Assembly: GCA_964478165.1 (NCBI GenBank) | Contig: CAYZGU010000004.1 | Coordinates: 62,001-126,000 of the forward strand | Source of the DNA: CAYZGU01 sp964478165 | Lineage (GTDB): Bacteria; Poribacteria; WGA-4E; JAJDTR01 | Direction of reading: 5' to 3' | DNA: 64,000 nucleotides | Shown here: positions 54,469 to 62,991 of the stretch, piece after piece | Layout: each line of letters starts with the position of its first letter | How positions within the stretch are numbered: the first letter of the stretch is position 1 | Position numbers and translations under genes: made by a program | Notes under the pieces: generated by a model | Told to the model about the DNA's origin: nothing | The model's database searches: none | Seen by the model: only the letters and a program-made list of their open reading frames with translations

Positions 54469-55599
54469 ATGCACGTTGTCGCATCAGGCTGTGTTTATGA
54501 GGGTCATACTGCGCCCTTCCATCAGCGATCTTGTGCGTTTACAACCGTCTGCTTAATGGAGGACGGCACGATTATCGTCTCTGGTCGGTGGGGTAGTCAG
54601 CGCGATTCACTTGATGGACACCCCTGCATCTTCGCCAGTGTCGACTGCGGAAGTAGTTGGGAGATGCGGTATGATGGCCATGGACGAGGTGATTGGGAGG
54701 GCACTCGGGGCGAGATTAAGGGTTTGGCCAGTGCAGAATTGGTATCTGGTGAGCTGATTGCGAGCGCGCTATGGGTTGATCGAAGTAATCCAGAACGGCC
54801 GTTTGTCAATCCAGAGACTCAAGGACTTCTGCCGATGCGGATTTTGCATACAATTTCAAGTGATGGAGGACGGAGTTGGGGGACGTTACGTCGGATGCAT
54901 ACGGAACCGCACACAGCTGCGTCACCCTGTTCGTCTTCCATCATCTCTCTTCCGGACGGTGTTCTGGCTCAGCCCTACGAGCACTGGAAGGAGTATGAGG
55001 ACGCAACACCTGGCCGACCGGCCGCACGGCTACGGTTTTCGTATGACAACGGCGAGACGTGGCCAGATTATACCACTGTCGCAGAACACCCTGACCACGC
55101 GCTAGCATATTGGGATCAGCGTATTGATTGTCATCCAGACTTCAATCAGTTGGTTGCCATGTTCTGGACCCATGATTTTAGTGCGGGTGTAGATAGCGAC
55201 GTACATATTGCATGGGGGTCGGCCGATGGACGTAACTGGTCTATCCCACGAAGTACCGGTTTACCGGGACAGCATTGTCAACCGTTGTCGCTTGGGGACG
55301 GCCGGCTGCTTGCGGTCTACACAAGTCGGTCTACTCCGCCTGGAATTGCCGCGTCCATTAGCAACGACTCCGGTCGAACTTGGGATCGGTCGCAGGACCT
55401 CATGGTATACAATAGCACACAGGGTTCAGAATCTGGTAGTGGTAATGCTCGATCACAGGCAGAACTGTGGCATGATATGGAGCGGTGGAGGTTTGGCCAT
55501 CCACGGGCGATTCGCTTGCCGAACGAAGAAGTGTTTGTGGTATTCGCCGCGGGCGGTGATGTTGTTCAAAGTGTACAATGGGTCCGCATGGTGGTGTAA
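54469..55599 (+). CDS. Sialidase/BNR-repeat beta-propeller protein
   Basis: 376 residues. At least four Asp-box-like repeats occur: SVDCGSSW (about 59), SSDGGRSW (about 132), SYDNGETW (about 195) and SNDSGRTW (about 300), in the regular spacing of a six-bladed sialidase propeller. ATG 54469 is five bases after GGAGG at 54459-54463; the ATG at 54457 is before that site. No signal peptide is visible. Family enzymes release sialic acids or act on sugar sulfate esters; catalytic Arg triad positions cannot be assigned with confidence here. Confidence 0.75.
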   Translation: MHVVASGCVYEGHTAPFHQRSCAFTTVCLMEDGTIIVSGRWGSQRDSLDGHPCIFASVDCGSSWEMRYDGHGRGDWEGTRGEIKGLASAELVSGELIASALWVDRSNPERPFVNPETQGLLPMRILHTISSDGGRSWGTLRRMHTEPHTAASPCSSSIISLPDGVLAQPYEHWKEYEDATPGRPAARLRFSYDNGETWPDYTTVAEHPDHALAYWDQRIDCHPDFNQLVAMFWTHDFSAGVDSDVHIAWGSADGRNWSIPRSTGLPGQHCQPLSLGDGRLLAVYTSRSTPPGIAASISNDSGRTWDRSQDLMVYNSTQGSESGSGNARSQAELWHDMERWRFGHPRAIRLPNEEVFVVFAAGGDVVQSVQWVRMVV

Positions 55600-55664
55600 A
55601 AACGCTTTCCCTTTCTAGGGAATTCGGTTCTTATAACTGTATTCTGGATTCGCGTTTGGTAAGA

Positions 55665-56426
55665 ATGGAACTCATACATATTCCTGCTGTTGCAGTCTCT
55701 CTTGGTTTTGCCGCAGTGGTTCAAGGTGCCGCTGGGTTTGGCTTTATACTGTGTGCCACGCCTTTGATTCTCTTGACAGGTATTCCTTTGCCTGTCGTCA
55801 TTATCATGGTGGCAACTTGCTCTACTATGCAGGCAGCGTTGGGCACTCGAAAACTTGGCAAAGCGGTACCATGGCGTTTGTCATTGACTGCAACAGGTTC
55901 GCGTCTTCTCTCGGTGATAGTGGGTCTATGGCTTCTGAAGCAGTTGGTTAATTTGGACACAGACTATGTCAGGCTTGTGGTTGGGACCATCGTATGTTTG
56001 CTGGTTATCGTTAGATTGCTCTGGAATCCCCAGCCGGTGGATAAGACACGTTGGGACTGGGCTTTAGTTGCATTTTCTGTGAGTGGACTGCTCGCAGGAC
56101 TTTTTGGTATGGGCGGCGTCCCCTTAGCTTTGTGGTCGTTGATGCACAACTGGTCGACAGAGAAAACGCGTGGTTTTCTCCTCGGCGTGTTAGTCACCTC
56201 AATTCCAGTTCAGATTGCTTTTATGGGCGTGACGTTTGGTTTTGAGATTCTTTGGAATATCTTCATCGGCATCGCGTTTCTGCCAATCATCTATCTCGGA
56301 TCTCGCGTAGGTCTGTCACTTGGGAATGGAATGTCCAGACGACGTTTTCGTCTGATGGTGGATTTGATGCTGTTGGGTATCGGTGGAAGCACTGTAGTAG
56401 GACCGGTGTTGAGGTATTTCCAGTGA
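55665..56426 (+). CDS. TSUP (TauE/SafE) family permease
   Basis: 253 residues, the usual size, with eight or so hydrophobic helices. The repeat motif GAAGFGFIL (about 22-30) and the second-half equivalent SGLLAGLFGMGGVPLALW (about 138-155) are the TSUP signatures. These permeases export or import sulfite, sulfoacetate or other organic sulfonates. The ATG at 55665 is preferred over an upstream frame start (55578) that overlaps the sialidase gene. It is the last host gene before the foreign sulfate-type transporter insert, so two anion carriers lie side by side by chance or not. Confidence 0.85.
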   Translation: MELIHIPAVAVSLGFAAVVQGAAGFGFILCATPLILLTGIPLPVVIIMVATCSTMQAALGTRKLGKAVPWRLSLTATGSRLLSVIVGLWLLKQLVNLDTDYVRLVVGTIVCLLVIVRLLWNPQPVDKTRWDWALVAFSVSGLLAGLFGMGGVPLALWSLMHNWSTEKTRGFLLGVLVTSIPVQIAFMGVTFGFEILWNIFIGIAFLPIIYLGSRVGLSLGNGMSRRRFRLMVDLMLLGIGGSTVVGPVLRYFQ

Positions 56427-56619
56427 ACGCTATCTAAAGATAGAGGGCCGTCACAACAGTCTTGGTTCTTGCGGTAAGTGCGATAGGGATAAATCAAATC
56501 CGCCGTGCGGAAGTATCACAAACTGGTCAGGGCTGATATTGTCAATTCTCCCGCATTGTATAATGCCTTGTTTTCTTAGTTGCGTTTAATCGTCATAGGG
56601 ACTCCATGAATTGTGACTA

Positions 56620-56757
56620 GGTTCTGTTGACATTTCAATATCGAGAAGACGAGAAACCCAGTTATTATCCGCTTCCCGACTGAAAACCGAGACTGCTTTT
56701 CCAAATTGCCCAAAGGCTTGTCGGGATTGACTTGGTTCACCAAATGTCAACAGAACC
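56620..56757. mobile_element. 138-bp MITE-like element, TIRs match the downstream IS
   Basis: Perfect 16-bp terminal inverted repeats (GGTTCTGTTGACATTT at 56620-56635 and its complement at 56742-56757) flank about 106 bases with no coding sequence. TA dinucleotides lie at each end (56618-56619, 56758-56759), as expected for a TA target duplication. The repeats equal those of the IS at 58696-59525, but the inside does not match it, so this is a non-autonomous relative rather than a simple deletion of that copy. Confidence 0.85.
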
Positions 56758-56947
56758 TAGTGTTTTTCGTGATTTTTACTTTCTTTATTAACCAATCTAA
56801 ATTGGTATAATACTGAATAACTTGCTCGTAAGTTGCTGTTTCTAATTCACCATAAACTTCGAAATGAGCTTCAAAATTATAATTAGTTTTTTCATTTGAA
56901 TTGTTGCAAGCCACTAACAAAGCAAATGAAACGGAAATTTTTTTCAT
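56758..56947 (-). pseudogene. Truncated flavobacterium-like lipoprotein gene start
   Basis: On the minus strand, ATG at 56947-56945 opens MKKISVSFALLVACNNSNEK, a lipoprotein signal with lipobox Leu-Val-Ala-Cys. About 60 residues follow (HFEVYGELETATYEQVIQYY), then the frame runs into the element end and terminates inside its repeat. The gene is therefore cut at the element junction. It points away from the SulP gene, so the two would have shared a divergent promoter region at 56948-57040 in the donor. Confidence 0.7.
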
Positions 56948-57040
56948 CTCAAACATTTTAGTCCTCACTTTAACAAATATGGCAATAAGCATTTGTGCAT
57001 CGCCATATTAACCGTAAATTTGCAGTTTCAAAATAAAGCC

Positions 57041-58654
57041 ATGACAGAATTTATTAGAAAGCAAGCAGCGAATGCTAAAAATGATATTTTAAGTGGATTA
57101 ACGGTAGCTTTAGCTTTGGTTCCAGAAGCTGTTGCATTTGCATTTGTTGCTGGAGTCGATCCTTTAGTTGGTTTATATGCTGCATTCATGATTGGTCTTA
57201 TAACATCAATCTTTGGTGGCCGCCCTGGAATGATTAGTGGAGCTACTGGAGCTTTAGCAGTTGTTATGGTAAGTTTGGTAGCCGAAGGAAATGCTATGGG
57301 AACCGAGGGCGAAAGTCTAGGGCTCTATTATTTGTTTGCTACAGTTATTTTAATGGGAATCATTCAAATGTTAGCAGGTGTTTTTAAGTTAGGGAAGTTT
57401 GTTAGATTAATTCCACATCCTGTAATGATGGGCTTTGTAAATGGGTTGGCTATCGTAATATTCTTATCGCAGTTAGGTATGTTTAAAGATGTAAACGGCG
57501 ATTGGTTTATGGGGTCTAAAATGTGGATTATGATTGGTCTTATAGCTCTAACTATGGGTATTATGTTTGGATTACCTAAACTAACCAAAAAATTACCCGA
57601 AGCTTTAATTGCTATTTTAGTAGTTTCGGCTATTGTAATATTTGGAAATTTAGATGTAGCTACAGTAGGAAGCTTTATTCACGATGGTGGTGGAGAAGGT
57701 TTAAAAGGAGGTTTACCACAGTTTCAAACAGATATATTTAGTAAGGTGCCTTTTAGTTTGGAAACTCTATGGTTTATTGGGTCTTATGCTTTAATATTAG
57801 CTGCTATTGGGTTAATAGAGTCTTTAATGACACTTAATTTAATTGACGACTTAACCGACTCCAGAGGTAATACTAATAAAGAATGTATGGCGCAAGGTGG
57901 CGCAAATATTATTACGGGTTTCTTTGGTGGTATGGGTGGTTGCGCTATGATTGGACAATCTGTAATTAACATAAAAGGTGGCGGTAGAGGCAGACTTTCT
58001 GGTATTGTCGCTGCCTTGGCGTTATTAGGGTTTATTTTATTTGCTTCTGGGCTTATTGAGCAAGTACCTATTGCAGCCTTAGTAGGTGTTATGTTTATGG
58101 TGGTTATTGGTACGTTTGCATGGAGCAGTTTTAGAATTTTAAATAAAATACCATTAAGCGATGTTATTGTTTTAATAGCTGTTTCTGCGTTAACGGTTAT
58201 TTTCGATTTGGCTATTGCGGTTATTGCAGGCGTTATTATTAGCGCACTGGTGTTCGCTTGGGAAAACGCGAAACGCATTAGAGCTAGAAAAAGAATGCGC
58301 GAAGATGGTACAAAAGTATACGAAATTTGGGGACCTTTATTTTTTGGCTCCATTATAGCTTTTAATGAAAAATTTGATATAAAGAATGATCCTGAAAATG
58401 TTGAAATTGATTTTGTGGAATCCAGAATAAGCGACCACTCTGCTTTAGAAGCTATTTTTAGTTTGGTTAATAATTATGAAGCTGAAGGTAAATCGATAAA
58501 GCTTAAGCATTTAAGTGAAGACTGTAAGATCTTGCTCTATAAATCAAATCCAAAATTTAGAAAAGTTATTGTTGAAGATATTGATGACCCACGTTATCAT
58601 TTAGCCCAAAATCCTGAGGTTTTTACCAAAGGGCTTTCAGAATATAAGTTTTAG
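57041..58654 (+). CDS. SulP family anion transporter with STAS domain, foreign (Bacteroidota-like)
   Basis: 537 residues. Membrane part about 1-415 has SulP motifs (LSGLTVALALVPEAVAFAFVAG; ISGATGALAVVM; GGMGGCAMIGQS), then a shortened cytoplasmic STAS domain (about 430-535) with FGSIIAFNEKF. SulP proteins move sulfate, bicarbonate or other anions. The region is visibly AT-rich and heavy in AAA, TTA and ATT codons, unlike the neighbours, and the wording is typical of flavobacteria. ATG 57041 is the first in-frame start that begins with the family-type lead (MTEFIRKQAANAKNDILSGL); an upstream start at 56993 is less fitting. It lies alone between two related mobile elements. Confidence 0.9.
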   Translation: MTEFIRKQAANAKNDILSGLTVALALVPEAVAFAFVAGVDPLVGLYAAFMIGLITSIFGGRPGMISGATGALAVVMVSLVAEGNAMGTEGESLGLYYLFATVILMGIIQMLAGVFKLGKFVRLIPHPVMMGFVNGLAIVIFLSQLGMFKDVNGDWFMGSKMWIMIGLIALTMGIMFGLPKLTKKLPEALIAILVVSAIVIFGNLDVATVGSFIHDGGGEGLKGGLPQFQTDIFSKVPFSLETLWFIGSYALILAAIGLIESLMTLNLIDDLTDSRGNTNKECMAQGGANIITGFFGGMGGCAMIGQSVINIKGGGRGRLSGIVAALALLGFILFASGLIEQVPIAALVGVMFMVVIGTFAWSSFRILNKIPLSDVIVLIAVSALTVIFDLAIAVIAGVIISALVFAWENAKRIRARKRMREDGTKVYEIWGPLFFGSIIAFNEKFDIKNDPENVEIDFVESRISDHSALEAIFSLVNNYEAEGKSIKLKHLSEDCKILLYKSNPKFRKVIVEDIDDPRYHLAQNPEVFTKGLSEYKF

Positions 58655-58695
58655 TTTTTTGAAAAATGAAAAGTATTAGATTTAACTAATAAGTA

Positions 58696-59525
58696 GGTTC
58701 TGTTGACATTTAGATAAGAGGTATTGGCATAATAGAGATATTATGCCAATACCACTAACCTTACCCGATGAGCAATGGGAGAAGATATACCAATTTCTCC
58801 AAGGTCACCCCAATGTCTATGTAGGCGATGCAGATGAAACGCGTCGCTTCGTTGAAGGGGTGCTTTGGGTCACCCGTAGTGGTGCTCAGTGGCGACTTCT
58901 ACCAGCCATCTATGGCAATTGGAATACCCTTTACAAGCGATTTGACCGCTGGTGCGATAAGGGCATCTTCACACAGATGCCCTTATCGCCACTTTGCCGA
59001 TGACCTCGATATGGAATCACTTATCCTCGATAGCACCATCATTCGGGCTCACCCCTGTGCCGCTGGCGCATTAAAAAAAACGGCGGCACAGAAAATCAAG
59101 CCTTAGGTCGCTCTCGAGGCGGATTCAGCACAAAAATTCACATCACTGTTGATGGATTGGGAAACCCACTCAGACTTCACCTCACCCCTGGTCAGAGCAG
59201 CGATATCACCCAGGCCGAGGCACTGATAATTGGATACAACAGCGAGAACGTGATTGGAGACAAGGGCTATGACTTGGACGATTTTGTCTCAGTCATTTTG
59301 GCCAATCAAGCGATAGCGGTGATACCACCTCGAAGGAATCGTGTGAAACAAAGAGACTACAACACCCATTTATACAAAGAGAGACACCTCGTTGAATGTT
59401 TCATCAACAAGATTAAATGGTATCGTTGTATCTTCTCTCGCTTCGACAAATTAGCCGTACGTTATTTTGGATTTCTCAACTTCGTCTCTGCCCTTATATG
59501 GCTCCGATGAAATGTCAACAGAACC
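58696..59525 (+). mobile_element. IS5-family (IS427-like) insertion sequence, 830 bp
   Basis: Ends carry 16-bp inverted repeats (GGTTCTGTTGACATTT at 58696-58711; complement at 59510-59525), and TA occurs just outside both ends (58694-58695; 59526-59527). Inside lies a transposase in three frame segments. Size, repeats, TA target and transposase type fit the IS427 branch of IS5. The same repeat ends bound the MITE-like element 2 kb upstream, so the pair may have moved the DNA between them. Confidence 0.9.
58743..59510 (+). pseudogene. IS5-family DDE transposase in three frame segments
   Basis: Segment 1 (58743 on) reads IPLTLPDEQWEKIYQFL and RSGAQWRLLPAIYGNW. Near 58980-58984 the frame must move by +1 to join RHFADDLDMESLILDSTIIRAH, the first catalytic Asp. 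At the eight-A run 59073-59080 it must move by -1 to read GGTENQALGRSRGGFSTK, then GDKGYD (second Asp) and the Glu in RHLVECF. A -1 slip on an A-run is the known way this IS group makes its transposase. The other shift is unexpected and probably a mutation or sequence error, so this copy may be inactive. Confidence 0.8.
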
Positions 59526-59674
59526 TAGTAACCAAAAGCGAATATTAATATCGCAGCTTAACGCATACAAAAAGTCCGAATGTGGCTGTCCAGCGCAGGA
59601 ATGGCAGGTGAGGCACATTAAGGTTTCTAGCGGTCACAGAGCTTTTGTTCCTAACGGTTGATGAATCAGGGGAA

Positions 59675-59683
59675 TGGTATAAT
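59675..59683 (+). promoter_or_regulatory. Possible extended -10 promoter
   Basis: TGGTATAAT at 59675-59683 is an extended -10 element. The best upstream box (TTGATG, 59658-59663) is 14 bases away, which is too short, so an extended -10 mechanism is needed. The next start codon is at 59750. Confidence 0.35.
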
Positions 59684-59749
59684 CTGCTGATTTAAAGGCT
59701 GTGGACACATCTGAATCTCTAGTTGACATAGTACGTATGGAGAACAAAT

Positions 59750-60868
59750 ATGATCATTGACTCACATGTATATTGCTTTGAACCAGCGGATAGTCCACGC
59801 GGTTATAAGAATAGCGCAGAGCATCTCAGATGGGTACAAGCGGCGCATGCGACACATCATCAGCCCGCGTTTCGGATTGGAGACCGATCTCGAGGGGCAT
59901 CAGACGTTCTTGCACCGCATGGGCATGGGGATCTGTCCCAACTTCCCGATCTCAGATTTCGGATTAATCATCCGCGGGGTCGGGTGGTTTGGAATTATGA
60001 GGGGGACGAATACACAAAGCATTTTTATCCGCCAAATCTGCGAGGCTGCGAATTCACACCGTTCAGTCTGAACTGCGAGATGGATTACGCGGGGGTGGAC
60101 ATGGCTCTTCTTCATACGGACCCAATGTTGGGTCGAGATAGCACTTATCAGATGGAGTGTTATCAACGGTTTCCGGACCGTCTTCGATCAATGGTACCAG
60201 TTGATGAATGGCGTATTCGCGATAATGTCGAGGCTGTCATTGACGAACTGACCAAGGCTGTTTGCGAGCACGGTTTGCACGCGATTAAGTTCAATTCATT
60301 GACTTACATGACAAGTCCCGACCCTTGGGATGATGGTTTCTATCGTCCATTCTGGGAAGCAGCGACTTCCCTTAATGTTCCCGTGTTTTTTACCCTTGGT
60401 TCGGGCCCCGAGGCATTGACTGGAAGACTTTCCGTGTCCCAACAAGTGGAAGGGTATCTTAATGAATTGCGCATTCTAACCTCCTGGATGGAGCGTTATC
60501 CGGATGCCGTCTGTAGTCTCACTCACGGTTTTCCGTGGCGCCTCTTCCTGGAAGGGGGTTGTATTACTCTTCCGGAGAGTATCTGGGAGCCATTCCAGAA
60601 TCCCAATCTGAGTCTAGAAGTGTGTTTTCCGGTTCGGCTGGGCGATGTCTTCGATTTTCCGTATCGAGAGCTCTGGCCTACCCTAGAATCGATAATCGAA
60701 CATATTGGCGCGGACCATCTCCTTTGGGGAACGGACATGCCCTTTCAGAATCGCTTCTGCACATATCGCCAGTCTCGCGATTGGATTGAGAAATATTGTA
60801 CTTTCATTACTCAGGACGACTTAGCTCTGATTATGGGGGGGACGGCAGCAAGGATTCTAGGGATTTAG
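59750..60868 (+). CDS. Amidohydrolase family 2 protein with altered metal ligands
   Basis: 372 residues. It begins MIIDSHVYCFEPADSPRGY; the usual His-x-His reads His6-Val-Tyr8. The strand-five His position reads VFFTLGSG with no His. SLTHGFPWRLFL (third His) and LLWGTDMPF (Asp) remain. The fold and the long family-specific insertion GRVVWNYEGDEYTKHFYPP are clear, so the changes look like a family trait. It may bind one metal or none. ATG 59750 follows GGAGA. It is the first host gene after the mobile insert. Confidence 0.8.
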   Translation: MIIDSHVYCFEPADSPRGYKNSAEHLRWVQAAHATHHQPAFRIGDRSRGASDVLAPHGHGDLSQLPDLRFRINHPRGRVVWNYEGDEYTKHFYPPNLRGCEFTPFSLNCEMDYAGVDMALLHTDPMLGRDSTYQMECYQRFPDRLRSMVPVDEWRIRDNVEAVIDELTKAVCEHGLHAIKFNSLTYMTSPDPWDDGFYRPFWEAATSLNVPVFFTLGSGPEALTGRLSVSQQVEGYLNELRILTSWMERYPDAVCSLTHGFPWRLFLEGGCITLPESIWEPFQNPNLSLEVCFPVRLGDVFDFPYRELWPTLESIIEHIGADHLLWGTDMPFQNRFCTYRQSRDWIEKYCTFITQDDLALIMGGTAARILGI

Positions 60869-60906
60869 CCTGAGTTCCTGTGCTGGGAGTTCGGCTGCAT
60901 TTGGCA

Positions 60907-61956
60907 CTATTGAGCCTTACCGCGGCCGGCGACCTCCCAAACATCTATAACCTCGCCCTTACTTACCGGATAAATACAATCGTACAGGTTGGTGGTCTTG
61001 CCTGCATGAAGTGGAATGAAGGAGAGAATCTCTCCCACTTCAAAACTATGTGAAGACGCGGTGATATCGACGTGTCCATGTTCTACTGACATTCCTTTAA
61101 TGAAAATGTCTGGGTGCTCTATGCAGTAACCGTAGGGAATAGGTGGATAAGCTGTAAACCCCTTTTGGCCTGCATCGATGATGACCTGTCCGGGCCGGGC
61201 GTTACTGACCACGGTTGTCACGACGCGGAGCGGACAACGCGCTGGCTGGAGATCTTCGCGTTTTCCCACGCGTGTTAGGCCCTCATAAACGTAGGAGCCT
61301 ATCCGGGTTTCAGTACAACCAATGGATTTGCAAAATTCTTGGCTACCGGTTCCGCCGGCACTGACAATGTACAATGGTAGACGAGCGTGCTTTATTAAGT
61401 TGCGAACTTCAGCAAAGAAGTGTGACACTTGTTCTCCAGTTGCGTATGTCATTATCCCTACGAACTCCAGACCGGCTGAGCGGTCAATGTGTTGAGCGAG
61501 TTCAAGCGCCGCTGGCGGAGTTTGGACCCCGCAACGGCCTCCTCCCGTGTCCAATTCAACTATGACACGAATCGTACAGCCGTCCTGAGCTGCTTGTTCT
61601 GACAATCCTTTGACGGTAGCGGCAGAATCAGCAGCTACTGTGATAGTCGCTTTGTTGCTTCGAATCAATTGGCTGAGACGACGTAGCTTGGGCTTGCCAA
61701 CGATGTTGTATGGAATCAGTACGTCTTCAATGCCTGCATCAACCATTACTTCAGCTTCACCAAGCTTTTGGCAAACGATGCCGATTGCTCCAGCGTCTAT
61801 CTGCATTTGGGCGATTGCCGGTGTTTTGTGTGTCTTCGTGTGCACCCTCAATGCAATTTCAAGTCGGTCGCACTCCCGTTGCAGGTCAGCGATATTCTTT
61901 TTCAATACATCTAGATCTATGATGAGGGCAGGTGTGTCAAGTTCATTAAAGTTCAT
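60907..61956 (-). CDS. D-threonine aldolase / D-serine dehydratase-like PLP enzyme (fold III)
   Basis: 349 residues. The N-terminal alanine-racemase-like barrel has the PLP Lys in RVHTKTHKTPAIA (about 37-49); the C-terminal D-serine-dehydratase-like domain has VEHGHVDI near 290 and FIPLHAGKTTNLYD (about 314-327), which supply the usual metal-binding His and Cys/Asp positions. Such enzymes split D-threonine or beta-hydroxy D-amino acids or dehydrate D-serine. AGGAGG on the minus strand (61972-61967) lies ten bases before the ATG. It is the last gene of a minus-strand trio with similar gaps of about 106 bases. Confidence 0.85.
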   Translation of the reverse strand: MNFNELDTPALIIDLDVLKKNIADLQRECDRLEIALRVHTKTHKTPAIAQMQIDAGAIGIVCQKLGEAEVMVDAGIEDVLIPYNIVGKPKLRRLSQLIRSNKATITVAADSAATVKGLSEQAAQDGCTIRVIVELDTGGGRCGVQTPPAALELAQHIDRSAGLEFVGIMTYATGEQVSHFFAEVRNLIKHARLPLYIVSAGGTGSQEFCKSIGCTETRIGSYVYEGLTRVGKREDLQPARCPLRVVTTVVSNARPGQVIIDAGQKGFTAYPPIPYGYCIEHPDIFIKGMSVEHGHVDITASSHSFEVGEILSFIPLHAGKTTNLYDCIYPVSKGEVIDVWEVAGRGKAQ

Positions 61957-62063
61957 ATTTGCGGATCCTCCTGTTTGTTGTATGTCCTGATTCTATTAGG
62001 GATGATGGATTGTGCTAGTTGCAGAAGTGAAAGTCGCTAGACACTAGGAACTAGTCGCCTGGA

Positions 62064-62885
62064 TTAGCGGTAATAATCCTCAGGATTGAATCGCAAACTA
62101 CCTAGAACCTTCAAAAGTCGTTTGTCGGCGTCTTCGAGAAGGTCTTCTGGCATCTTGTAATTGATGTAAGCGTTGTAGCGCCGGAAAGCCCATTCTTGGC
62201 CGTATTGTTGTTGCAGCAGGTAGCGATGCCTCCCGGACCGGTTTGGTGTGCCTCGATGCCAGCATTGCGAATTATGGAGGTAGATGTCACCTGCCTGGCA
62301 TAGGACTGATGTGGGCGCCCGCCCTTCAAATTCTGGGGTGCCGTCCTTGGGTGGTTTTCGTCCGGAGTAGTGACTGCCGGGGATGTATTGAGAAGGCCCG
62401 TAGTCAATCGTGTTTATATCGGAAAGCGCAATCTGGACGGTGAGCCAAAATATTGGCATGTCGATACGTGAATCGTGGCGATCGACTTCATCGGGTAGAG
62501 GAAACCACGGGGGACCGTCAATGTGCCAACGGTCGATTTGTTGTCCCCCGCCGTTTCGTAGGACCTGGTTTCCACATTGTTGGAATCCTAATCCGAAAAT
62601 CGTTTCCATCAGGGTATAGATTGGCTCTCGGATCAACATGTCGCAGAATATCTGCTCCAGTTCGTTGAGATGCCAGATGATGAACGGATTTTTCCCCCTG
62701 TGTCCGGATTCGAACAGCTTCGGATTATCGAACAGCTCATCGATCTTCGCCCGGAGTATGCAAATTTCCTCGACTTCTAGTACGTCGGGAATTAATGCAA
62801 ACCCATGTTTCTTGAAGTCACGGATTATGTCATTGGTTTGCTGTTTACTAAGGGAGTCGCCTTTCTTAATGCAACCCTTCTTCAT
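62064..62885 (-). CDS. Phytanoyl-CoA dioxygenase family protein
   Basis: 273 residues from the ATG at 62885-62883, five bases after AAAGG; an ATG at 62903 adds six residues. The iron site is complete: His-x-Asp in RWHIDGPPW (about 115-123) and the distal His in SQCWHRGTPN, with the 2-oxoglutarate Arg in GRHRYLLQQQYG. Family members are iron(II)- and 2-oxoglutarate-dependent hydroxylases of small molecules, abundant in marine symbionts. The neighbours suggest an amino-acid or dipeptide-type substrate. Confidence 0.92.
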   Translation of the reverse strand: MKKGCIKKGDSLSKQQTNDIIRDFKKHGFALIPDVLEVEEICILRAKIDELFDNPKLFESGHRGKNPFIIWHLNELEQIFCDMLIREPIYTLMETIFGLGFQQCGNQVLRNGGGQQIDRWHIDGPPWFPLPDEVDRHDSRIDMPIFWLTVQIALSDINTIDYGPSQYIPGSHYSGRKPPKDGTPEFEGRAPTSVLCQAGDIYLHNSQCWHRGTPNRSGRHRYLLQQQYGQEWAFRRYNAYINYKMPEDLLEDADKRLLKVLGSLRFNPEDYYR

Positions 62886-62991
62886 TCTTGCCTTTCGAAT
62901 CACATATATGGGCGTTGCTAACTCAAGGGAGAACCTCCTCCTCCAGTCTTAAATCGACATGGGCCCCTCGGTTGACTCGGTCACTTGGCTT

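Noticed and set aside
57784..58353. Antisense ORF of 189 codons within SulP
   Set aside because: It is a shadow of the AT-rich SulP gene; composition is Pro/Ile-rich and meaningless, while the plus frame has clear SulP motifs.
59723..59728. TTGACA as a -35 box for the amidohydrolase gene
   Set aside because: The matching -10 would fall at or inside the start codon region at 59746-59752, so it cannot serve that gene.
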